This document shows positions 49,437-56,556 of a DNA stretch of 60,939 bases, in pieces; positions within the stretch are counted from its first letter, which is position 1, and the number at the start of each line of letters is the position of its first letter. The position numbers and the translations under genes were made by a program. Origin of the DNA: an uncultured Eubacteriales bacterium (GTDB lineage Bacteria > Bacillota > Clostridia > Oscillospirales > Oscillospiraceae). Below the pieces are notes generated by a model, which did not search any database, had not been told where the DNA came from, and saw only the letters and a program-made list of their open reading frames with translations. The stretch lies in contig UROG01000010.1 of NCBI GenBank assembly GCA_900549485.1, positions 1 to 60,939 of the forward strand, given 5' to 3'.

Positions 49437-50458
49437 CAGCTGTTCCTCCTGAGCTTAAAGCCTGCATCATCATACGCGTGGCACGCCACCTTGTGCGCAC
49501 CGCTGCCGTCCGTACTCCTGAGCTCCGGTACGAACTGTGAGCAGCGCTCCGTCGCGTAGGGGCAGCGGGGTGCAAACGCACATCCGGCGGGGAGATCGGA
49601 CGGGTCGGGCATGAGGCCGCGTATCGGGACAAGCTCCTCGCCCCTCTGCTTGAGATTCGGGAGAGAGTCAAAAAGACCCTCGGTATAAGGGTGACGGGTG
49701 AAGTTGAAAACATCATCCGCAGTACCCTGCTCAACTATACGCCCCGCGTACATGACTGCGACGTCCTCGCACACCTCCGCAACGACGCCGAGATCGTGCG
49801 TGATGAGCATCATGGACATATCGTGGTCGCGGATAAGCTCCTTCATAAGCTCAAGAACCTGCGCCTGAATGGTAACGTCCAGCGCAGTAGTCGGTTCATC
49901 CGCTATCAGCAGCTTTGGAGAACACGCAAGCGCAATTGCGATGACCACGCGCTGCTTCATGCCGCCGGAAAACTGATGCGGATAGTCGTATGCGCGGCTC
50001 TCTGCTATGCCGACCATTTTCAGCATTTCCTTGGCTTTTTCAAATGCTTCTTTTTTGGATAAGTGCTGATGCAGCTGTATGCTCTCGCCGATCTGATCGC
50101 CGACCGTCATAACGGGATTGAGCGCCGTCATGGGGTCCTGGAATATCATAGCGACGTCGTTGCCGCGCATTTTTTCCAGCTCCGCAGAGTTCATTTTGAG
50201 CACGTCCTCGCCATCGAGGTATATTTCGCCGCCCTTGATAACGCCGGGCGGGTTCGGAACGAGATTGAGTATGGCGCGCGCCGTCGTTGTTTTTCCGGCG
50301 CCTGTCTCGCCGACAAGGCCGAGAGTGCGGCGTTTGCCTATCCGGATGCTGATCCCGTTCACGGCGTGGACGTCGGCGTCCTCCGTCTCATAATGCACGA
50401 CAAGATCTTTCAGATCAAGAACGAGATCGGTTTCAGGAACGTTATTGTTTTCTTTCAT
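49436..50458 (-). CDS. oppD: Oligopeptide ABC transporter ATP-binding protein, OppD/DppD type
   Basis: 340 residues, GGAGGG upstream. Walker A GETGAGKTT, canonical signature FSGGMKQRV, Walker B LLIADEPTTALD, H-loop LITHDL. The C-terminal region has GCAFAPRCPYATERC. It pairs with OppF as the asymmetric ATPase dimer; here OppD carries the standard signature and OppF the variant one. Confidence 0.95.
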   Translation of the reverse strand: MKENNNVPETDLVLDLKDLVVHYETEDADVHAVNGISIRIGKRRTLGLVGETGAGKTTTARAILNLVPNPPGVIKGGEIYLDGEDVLKMNSAELEKMRGNDVAMIFQDPMTALNPVMTVGDQIGESIQLHQHLSKKEAFEKAKEMLKMVGIAESRAYDYPHQFSGGMKQRVVIAIALACSPKLLIADEPTTALDVTIQAQVLELMKELIRDHDMSMMLITHDLGVVAEVCEDVAVMYAGRIVEQGTADDVFNFTRHPYTEGLFDSLPNLKQRGEELVPIRGLMPDPSDLPAGCAFAPRCPYATERCSQFVPELRSTDGSGAHKVACHAYDDAGFKLRRNS

Positions 50459-50470
50459 GACATTCCCTCC

Positions 50471-51346
50471 TTATTTCTTGAGCTTCGGGTCAAGCGCATC
50501 GCGCAGACCGTCGCCAAGCAGGTTGAGCGCAAGCACAGTGAGCATGACGGCAAGGCCGGGGATAACGCAGAGATAACCGGCGCTTCTGATGTATGCGCGG
50601 CCTCCGGAAAGGAGCGCGCCCCACTCGGGAGAGGGAGCCGGTATGCCTATGCCGAGGAAGCTGAGCGAGGACGCGGAGATTATCGTTGAACCGATAAGCA
50701 GCGTGACCTGCACGATTATGGGGGAAAGACAGTTGGGGAGAATGTGCTTGATGATTATTTTCCATGTGGGAAGACCCATCGCATAGGACGATTCAACATA
50801 TTCCTGATCGCGTATCGTCATGACCTGCGCACGCACGATGCGCCCGAAGGAGCTTGCGCATGAAAACGCCAGCGCGATTATCAGGTTGACGGTGCTTGTG
50901 CCGAGTACCGAAACGATAACAACGGCGGTCATAATGTTAGGAATGGAATAAAAGATATCGATCGCACGCATAAGCAGCGAATCGATTATGCCGCCGTAGA
51001 AGCCGGCCAGAGAGCCGGTGATCAGACCGACGAGCAAGCCGAGTGCAACGGCGCCCACGCCGATAGCGAGGGAGTATCTTGCACCCCACATTACACGTGC
51101 GAAAAGATCGCGGCCGACCTCGTCCGTGCCGAACCAATGCTCTTTGCAGGGGGGCATAAAGCGCTCGGAGATATTCTGACCGATGACGTCGGTATCATAA
51201 TCAAAAAGGTACGGAGAGAGAAGCGCAACGGCGACAAGCAGCAGCAGGAACAGCATACCTATAACGGCGCCTTTGTTTTTTATAAGGCGGTGCCATGTCT
51301 CCTGAGCAAGAGATTTCTTTTTGACTTTCTTTGTTTCTTTTTCCAT
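50471..51346 (-). CDS. oppC: Oligopeptide ABC transporter permease, OppC/DppC type
   Basis: 291 residues from ATG 51346 (GAGGAGG upstream); an upstream in-frame ATG at 51415 overlaps oppB. A charged N-terminal tail is followed by six membrane segments. The HWFGTDEVGRDLFARVMWGA motif is typical of OppC. The EAA loop that contacts the ATPases lies around FGRIVRAQVMTIRDQEYVES. Confidence 0.94.
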   Translation of the reverse strand: MEKETKKVKKKSLAQETWHRLIKNKGAVIGMLFLLLLVAVALLSPYLFDYDTDVIGQNISERFMPPCKEHWFGTDEVGRDLFARVMWGARYSLAIGVGAVALGLLVGLITGSLAGFYGGIIDSLLMRAIDIFYSIPNIMTAVVIVSVLGTSTVNLIIALAFSCASSFGRIVRAQVMTIRDQEYVESSYAMGLPTWKIIIKHILPNCLSPIIVQVTLLIGSTIISASSLSFLGIGIPAPSPEWGALLSGGRAYIRSAGYLCVIPGLAVMLTVLALNLLGDGLRDALDPKLKK

Positions 51347-51350
51347 GCGC

Positions 51351-52286
51351 TCACCTCCTCTTACTGTATTGCGCTTTAATGCGCGGGTCAAAGAATGCAT
51401 ACACGAGGTCAACAAACAGGTTTATAAGGCACATAAAGGCAGAGCAGAGAATGATAGAGCCTGTGACCATAGGTGTGTCGCGCTTTGCGATGGAATCGTA
51501 AACAAGCCTCCCGATGCCGGGCCATGAGAAAACTGTCTCGGCAAGGACGGAGCCTGTAATGACCATTGACATTTGCAGACCGATCGCCGTGATAATGGGG
51601 ATGAGTGCGTTTTTAAGACCGTGGGTAAAGATAACGCGCTTTTCGGAGCAGCCCTTTGCACGTGCGGTCGTCATGTAGTCCTGACGGATAACGTCAAGCA
51701 TTGAGGAGCGGGTAGTGCGCGTGATAAGCGCCGCCAGACCGAGACCGACTGTCAGTGCGGGCAGTATAAGCGAATCGATGCCGCCCTTGCCGCCGGAGGG
51801 GAGCCAGCCGAGCTTGAGCGAAAAAATGATTATCAGCATAAGGCCGAGCCAGAAGTTCGGCATTGACGTACCGAACAGCGCAAAGACCATGCCTGCCGTG
51901 TCCTTCCATGTGTTCTGGTGTATCGCCGTGTATATGCCGAGCGGCAGTGCAATAACTATTGCGATAAGCACGGCCGCGCCGCCGAGCATCAATGTATTCG
52001 GCAGCTTCTCCATGAATGTTTTGAAAACGTCCTTGTTTGTGACATAGGACTTGCCCATGTCGCCCGTCACCATGCCCTTGACATAGTTGGCATAGCGAAC
52101 CATAAACGGGTCGTTCAGACCGAGTTCTTCTCTTACTGCTTCTATTTCTTCCTTGGTAGCGCCTTCGCCCGCAACGATCATCGCGGGGTCGCCGCCGGTA
52201 AGACTCATTGCCCAGAAAATGAGAAAGGAAGTTATCAAAATTACAGGAATCAGCATAAGAAGCCGTTTAGCTATATATTTGAGCAA
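51351..52286 (-). CDS. oppB: Oligopeptide ABC transporter permease, OppB/DppB type
   Basis: 311 residues, TTG start with GGAGGTG upstream. Six membrane segments. Typical opening KYIAKRLLMLIPVILITSFL, the loop VREELGLNDPFMVRY, GDMGKSYVTNKDV, and an EAA region TTRSSMLDVIRQDYMTTARA. It forms the translocation channel with OppC. Confidence 0.94.
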   Translation of the reverse strand: MLKYIAKRLLMLIPVILITSFLIFWAMSLTGGDPAMIVAGEGATKEEIEAVREELGLNDPFMVRYANYVKGMVTGDMGKSYVTNKDVFKTFMEKLPNTLMLGGAAVLIAIVIALPLGIYTAIHQNTWKDTAGMVFALFGTSMPNFWLGLMLIIIFSLKLGWLPSGGKGGIDSLILPALTVGLGLAALITRTTRSSMLDVIRQDYMTTARAKGCSEKRVIFTHGLKNALIPIITAIGLQMSMVITGSVLAETVFSWPGIGRLVYDSIAKRDTPMVTGSIILCSAFMCLINLFVDLVYAFFDPRIKAQYSKRR

Positions 52287-52426
52287 TTTTTGTTCACCTC
52301 CGAATTAAAAAGGAAACGCCGGCAGGAAGCGCCGCCTGCCGCTTACGGATGTGTTTAGGCGGCCGCAGAACCGATCTGTCAGGATCGGCTTATATCCGAC
52401 ATCCTGCCGGCAAAAAGCGGTGCCGC

Positions 52427-52461
52427 TTAAAGCGACATAGATAATCGCAAAGCGACACCGC
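52427..52461 (-). terminator. Leaky terminator between oppA and oppB
   Basis: 12-bp stem GCGGTGCCGCTT / AAGCGACACCGC (one wobble), followed on the minus strand by TTTTTG. Partial termination here would give more binding protein than permease. Further smaller dyads (around 52320-52400) occupy the rest of the ~210-bp gap. Confidence 0.65.
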
Positions 52462-52499
52462 AAAGGTTTTAAATGCTTATGGCGAATAAATCGGATGAA

Positions 52500-54149
52500 T
52501 TACTCGGCAATATATGCGTGGCACCAGTTGTGGTTGCCGCCGCCGTAGAAGTACTGACCCTGGAGGTTGCTGTTATATGCAATAACGAGGTTTGCAATGT
52601 ACAGAGGAACCTGGGGGCATGCGTTAACGAGGTACTCCTGAAGCTCGGTGCTTGCAGCGCGGCGAGCATCCTGATCCTTCTCGGTCGCAACCTTGTCAAT
52701 GAGCTCATCGGCGTGTGCATCAGCATAGTGGTGGTAGTTGGAGCCTTCGCCGGAGTAGAAGAGATCACGGTAAACAAAGTCAACCTTGGAGTCTTCGTTC
52801 CAACGCCACAGGAACAGCTCCTGATCGCCGTTGGTGCAGGTCTCTTTCAGAGTTGCTTCTTCCATCGGGTTAAGGGTCACATTGATGCCGATCTCCTTGA
52901 GGTTATCCTGGATAACGGTTGCGATGTTGGCGTAAGCGCCGGTGGTAGCGTAGGTAAGAGTGGTCTCAATGCCGCCGTCGGGATAGCCTGCTTCGGCCAT
53001 GAGAGCCTTTGCACGCTCAACGTCGTAGTCAAAGCCTTCCATGTCATCATAGAAGCCCCACAGACCGCGGTTGAGGATGGTCTTCTGGAGGGTGCCCTTG
53101 CCGTCAACGGCAACGGTGAGAACGTCGTTTCTGTTGATAGCGCATGCAACTGCCTGACGCAGAGCCTGGTTGTTCCAAGGCTCCTTCTCTACGTTGAATG
53201 CAAAGTAGAACAGGCGGGTACCGGTCTTTTCGTAGACGGTGATGTTCTTGTCGTCTTCAAGATACTGAAGCTCATTCATGGGAGGATCGATGCAGACGTC
53301 GATCTCACCGTTCTGGAGTGCGATAACGCGGGAGGAAGCCTCAAGATAAGGTCTGAACTCGATCGCGTCGGAAACGCTTGCGGAGAAGAAATCATCAGCA
53401 GGCAGATCCTTGCCCCAATAATCGTCAACCTTGACGACGCGGCAGCATACGCCTTCTTCCCAGGACTCAAACTTGTAAGGGCCGGTGCCTATATACCAAG
53501 GCTCTTCCATTCCGCTTTCCCAAGCCTTCTTGGACTGGATGGACAGGGGAACGGAGGAAAGGGAAGCGACAAACTCGTTGTTGTAGCTCTCTATCTCGAT
53601 TTTGATGGTGTAATCGTCAACGACTTCGCAGCCGACATAGCCGTTCAGAACGCTTGCGATCTTGGAGTCGGGGCCGACTGCCATATCAAGGGTGAACTTG
53701 GCGTCTTCAGCGGTGAAGGGGGTCTTGTCCTCGTCGTTGAAGTGAACGTCGTTGCGCAGGTGCATGATGATGTGGGTGTCATCCTCAAACTCCCAATCGG
53801 TTGCAAGACCCGGATCAAAACGGGTTTCCGCTTCGGGATCATTGTTGAAGAACACGAGAGTCTGGTGGGTGGTCTTCAGAATGATGTTGTTGTTTGCGGT
53901 TTTCTGGGTCTGGAGATTGAGGTTGTTGATATCCTCAGCAGTGCCGATGACGAGAGTCTCTTTGTGAGCGATCTCGGCAGGGGCTTCCTCGGCAGGGGCT
54001 TCTTCCGCTGCGGGAGCTTCGGCTTCTGCCGCAGGGGCTTCGGCTTCAGCTGCGGGCTGCTCGGTCGCGGTGGAAGCGGTGGAGCCGCACGCGGTCAGAA
54101 CTGACAGTGTCATGAGAAGGCACAGGATCAGTGCAAGGAACTTTTTCAT
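52500..54149 (-). CDS. oppA: Oligopeptide/dipeptide-binding lipoprotein (OppA/DppA type)
   Basis: 549 residues from ATG 54149 (AAGGAG upstream). The lipoprotein signal MKKFLALILCLLMTLSVLTAC carries the lipobox LTAC. It is followed by an Ala/Glu/Pro repeat linker (about 25-65) and then a class II peptide-binding domain with ETLVIGTAEDINNL, GTGPYKFESWEEG, FAFNVEKEPWNNQALRQAVA. It delivers peptides to OppBC. First gene of the opp operon, with a consensus promoter. Confidence 0.95.
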   Translation of the reverse strand: MKKFLALILCLLMTLSVLTACGSTASTATEQPAAEAEAPAAEAEAPAAEEAPAEEAPAEIAHKETLVIGTAEDINNLNLQTQKTANNNIILKTTHQTLVFFNNDPEAETRFDPGLATDWEFEDDTHIIMHLRNDVHFNDEDKTPFTAEDAKFTLDMAVGPDSKIASVLNGYVGCEVVDDYTIKIEIESYNNEFVASLSSVPLSIQSKKAWESGMEEPWYIGTGPYKFESWEEGVCCRVVKVDDYWGKDLPADDFFSASVSDAIEFRPYLEASSRVIALQNGEIDVCIDPPMNELQYLEDDKNITVYEKTGTRLFYFAFNVEKEPWNNQALRQAVACAINRNDVLTVAVDGKGTLQKTILNRGLWGFYDDMEGFDYDVERAKALMAEAGYPDGGIETTLTYATTGAYANIATVIQDNLKEIGINVTLNPMEEATLKETCTNGDQELFLWRWNEDSKVDFVYRDLFYSGEGSNYHHYADAHADELIDKVATEKDQDARRAASTELQEYLVNACPQVPLYIANLVIAYNSNLQGQYFYGGGNHNWCHAYIAE

Positions 54150-54208
54150 TTTACTCTCCTTATTAAAACTTATAATTTCCGACATTTACCATGCCGGACT
54201 ATACGGCA

Positions 54209-54238
54209 AATATATCATATCCGCAAGAGGTTTGTCAA
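54209..54238 (-). promoter_or_regulatory. Promoter of the opp operon
   Basis: Minus strand TTGACA (54233-54238), 18 bp, TATATT (54209-54214), about 60 bases upstream of the oppA start. Confidence 0.65.
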
Positions 54239-54445
54239 CAGAGTAAATGCCGTTCATTTGTGCATATCAACCGAAATTTTGCCTTTTCAAAAGTGCATAA
54301 TGCCCACAAAAATAAGCAGTTTGCGAAAGAAGCCTGCTTCTTTAACAAGCTCAGACTGTCAAAAAACTATGTTTTAAAGTCCGATAACAGAGCAGCGGGG
54401 GAGCTTGAGGGGGCAAGACCCGCCTCAAATCGGATAAACCGCCGT

Positions 54446-54504
54446 CGAGAGCCTTGAGATCTCAAGGCTCTCGGTAACAGCATTTTGAACGCTTTCAAAA
54501 TGCT
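54446..54504. repeat. Tandem intergenic hairpins 1 and 2
   Basis: Hairpin 1 is a gap-free 28-nt palindrome with arms CGAGAGCCTTGAGA (54446-54473). Hairpin 2 has 10-bp arms AGCATTTTGA / TCAAAATGCT (54479-54504). They begin a run of four closely spaced palindromes in the ~580-bp gap between the divergent opp promoter and the Ntn-hydrolase gene. No ORF with a ribosome site lies here. Confidence 0.6.
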
Positions 54505-54514
54505 CGGCGGAAAG

Positions 54515-54555
54515 CGCTTATCAAAAAAGTCCTGAAAGGACTTTTTTGATAAGCG
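54515..54555. repeat. 41-nt dispersed palindrome, copy B (hairpin 3 of the cluster)
   Basis: Perfect 19-bp stem CGCTTATCAAAAAAGTCCT with a GAA loop. It has the same 19-3-19 geometry and the same AAAAAGTCCT / AGGACTTTTT centre as the palindrome at 59541, with altered outer arms. Confidence 0.7.
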
Positions 54556-54556
54556 A

Positions 54557-54584
54557 AGGCGTGGGCGGCACGCCGTTCACGCCT
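54557..54584. repeat. Hairpin 4 of the intergenic cluster
   Basis: 7-bp arms AGGCGTG / CACGCCT around a GC-rich loop, immediately after copy B of the dispersed palindrome. Confidence 0.45.
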
Positions 54585-54730
54585 CAATGCTATTTTTTGC
54601 TACACTCTGCCCGGCATTTATTTTACTGCCGGCTTATGATGCTTCCGGCAATAAAGCCGCGTTTTGCTCTGCCTTAGACGCGGCGGGAAATTCGGACAGT
54701 GGCAACCGCAGGGGCAGAATACGCGTAAAA

Positions 54731-54765
54731 ATTGAGCCGCACCGGTCTGACAGGTGCGGCTCAAT
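54731..54765 (-). terminator. Terminator of the Ntn-hydrolase gene
   Basis: 13-bp perfect stem ATTGAGCCGCACC / GGTGCGGCTCAAT just after the stop; on the minus strand it is followed by TTTTTACG. Confidence 0.85.
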
Positions 54766-54767
54766 GC

Positions 54768-55883
54768 TTATTTTGACGCTGCGGTCACGGCGCTGTCTGC
54801 CATCGTGTAATAGGTGATGTCGTCCCAATGACGGCGGATGGCGATCTCGGCGGTCAGGGCGGTGTTGTTGTATACGATCGACCACTGCGTGTTGCTGGTG
54901 ATATCCTCGGGATTCGGAGCCTGCGCCGCAGCGCGGATGGCTTCCCATGCGGTTTCGTTGGTGTGAGCGCCGCGCTGTGCGTCGAGTATCTCCATTATCG
55001 CGTCGTAACGCTCCCTGCCGTGACCGTAGATGCCGTTTTTCTGATTGGGCAGGACTTCGTTCCTATACATTACAAAGAAATTCGTGACGGCTTCGGATGG
55101 CGTTACAACAAGCTCCCTGCTCTCACTGTTGCAGTCATATTCAAACACTCTGCCGTCTCCGGACGCGTCGGTTATGTAGAAGTGGTAGTCTCTGCCGCTT
55201 GTCGCGTACATATCATAGCCGCTGAGCAGCTCCACGGCCTCCTCGGTAGTTGCGGCGCGGTCAAGTACAAGGCGTATGGCAAGCGTTGTTGCAATGGCGG
55301 GCTTTCCGGTGCTTTGACGGGTGGGTTCGCTGTCAAGCGTGAGCACGGCGATGGATACGCCCTTTTCGTTCAGTCCGTCCAGACACACGAACGGGGCGGT
55401 GAGGCTTGCAAACTTTTTGCCGAGGTTTGCGTCGGGGACATTTGCGGACACATTGTCAAGCGCGGCAAAAGCGACCGATCTGTAGCCGTCCTTCGGCGTG
55501 CAGCAGACGAGCATTGCGGAGGTGTCGTTCTTGAAGTCGTAGTTGCGGCCCATGTGTACGTCGCCGCCGGTATCGGTAAGGGTGAATGCCGAGCAGCCAA
55601 AGGACGGTGCTTTCATACTGATCGGCAGCAGCGGCAGCGTTTCTTTGAGGATCGCTTCAAGCATCGTCTGGTCGTCGCTGATACCGTAATTGATGATGTT
55701 GTCGATGCTGTAATCATACTTGACGTCCATACGGTAGAGATTATACCCGTCGTCATAGTCGGTAAGCTGCTCAATGGTAGCCATGGTGCGGAAACGGGTA
55801 AAGTAAATGCAGGCAAAAACGAGGAGAGCAAGCACGATAACGGCAAGCAGAGCCGGAAGAATGTACTTTGAAGCCTTATTCAT
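54768..55883 (-). CDS. Membrane-anchored Ntn-hydrolase (choloylglycine hydrolase/acyltransferase superfamily)
   Basis: 371 residues from ATG 55883 (GGAGG upstream). An N-terminal helix (about 8-28) would anchor it outside the membrane. The catalytic region reads SFGCSAFTLTDTGG, Cys near residue 97, then HMGRNYDF, the arrangement of the penicillin acyltransferase/bile-salt-hydrolase-like family, where the Cys becomes N-terminal after cleavage. GLNEKGVSIAVLTLDS and a Y-N-N near TQWSIVYNN also match. It should split linear amide bonds. Whether the substrate is a bile salt, N-acyl amino acid or peptide cannot be told. An external Cys enzyme with a ~96-residue propeptide is notable. Confidence 0.85.
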   Translation of the reverse strand: MNKASKYILPALLAVIVLALLVFACIYFTRFRTMATIEQLTDYDDGYNLYRMDVKYDYSIDNIINYGISDDQTMLEAILKETLPLLPISMKAPSFGCSAFTLTDTGGDVHMGRNYDFKNDTSAMLVCCTPKDGYRSVAFAALDNVSANVPDANLGKKFASLTAPFVCLDGLNEKGVSIAVLTLDSEPTRQSTGKPAIATTLAIRLVLDRAATTEEAVELLSGYDMYATSGRDYHFYITDASGDGRVFEYDCNSESRELVVTPSEAVTNFFVMYRNEVLPNQKNGIYGHGRERYDAIMEILDAQRGAHTNETAWEAIRAAAQAPNPEDITSNTQWSIVYNNTALTAEIAIRRHWDDITYYTMADSAVTAASK

Positions 55884-56003
55884 AATTCTTTCCTCCAAAT
55901 CGGTTGATATATAAATAAAGAATATCAAAAACACCGGTCAGCGTCAAGCATTTAACGAATGATGCCGGCGCTTTTTCGTGCGGGAAAAACACAGCTCAAA
56001 TTA

Positions 56004-56032
56004 TTGAAAAAAAGGAAGAAGCGGTGTATAAT
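56004..56032 (+). promoter_or_regulatory. Promoter of the ybaK-uvrA pair
   Basis: TTGAAA, 17 bp, TATAAT, about 30 bases upstream of the ybaK start. Confidence 0.7.
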
Positions 56033-56064
56033 ATAAAGACTTTTTTGAGCCGGAGGACAGGCGG

Positions 56065-56544
56065 ATGGCAGAACAGAAAACAAACGTGATGCGCCTTTTG
56101 GAGCAGAAGAAAATTAAATACACAGCTCACGAGTATCCGCACACTGACGCGGCGGTTGACGGAGTGAGCGTTGCGGAAAGTCTCGGTCAGCCAGTCGGGC
56201 GCGTGTTCAAGACGCTTGTTGCGAGGGGCGCGAGCAAGAAAATATATGTTTTTGATATTCCGGTCGCGGAGGAGCTTGATCTCAAAAAAGCCGCAAAGGC
56301 GGTAGGGGAGAAGTCGGTAGCTATGGTTCACGTCAGGGAGCTGACGGAGCTTACAGGGTACGTTCGCGGCGGATGTTCGCCGTTGGGAATGAAAAAGCAG
56401 TACCCCACCGTTTTTCATGAATCCTGCGTGAAACAGGACACAATAATGGTAAGCGCCGGAAAGATCGGTTTTCAGGTGGAGCTTTCGCCGGACGATCTTA
56501 TCGCGCTTACGAGAGGCACAACGGCGGATATTATTATGGCATAA
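56065..56544 (+). CDS. ybaK: Cys-tRNA(Pro)/Cys-tRNA(Cys) deacylase (YbaK/EbsC)
   Basis: 159 residues, GGAGG upstream. The YbaK fold is shown by GQPVGRVFKTLVARG with the conserved Lys, VFDIPVAEELDLKKAAKAVG, and TGYVRGGCSPLGMKK. It removes Cys mischarged on tRNA-Pro. It lies 12 bases before uvrA and is probably cotranscribed with it. Confidence 0.94.
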   Translation: MAEQKTNVMRLLEQKKIKYTAHEYPHTDAAVDGVSVAESLGQPVGRVFKTLVARGASKKIYVFDIPVAEELDLKKAAKAVGEKSVAMVHVRELTELTGYVRGGCSPLGMKKQYPTVFHESCVKQDTIMVSAGKIGFQVELSPDDLIALTRGTTADIIMA

Positions 56545-56556
56545 CGAGGTTTTACA

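Noticed and set aside
52473..54104. 543-codon open frame on the plus strand opposite oppA
   Set aside because: It is the antisense shadow of oppA. Antisense stops need TTA, CTA or TCA codons in the gene, which this genome rarely uses, so long mirror frames arise. It has no ribosome site or family signature.
54191..54457. 88-codon plus-strand frame in the gap upstream of opp
   Set aside because: It crosses the opp promoter, has no ribosome site and no recognisable sequence pattern.
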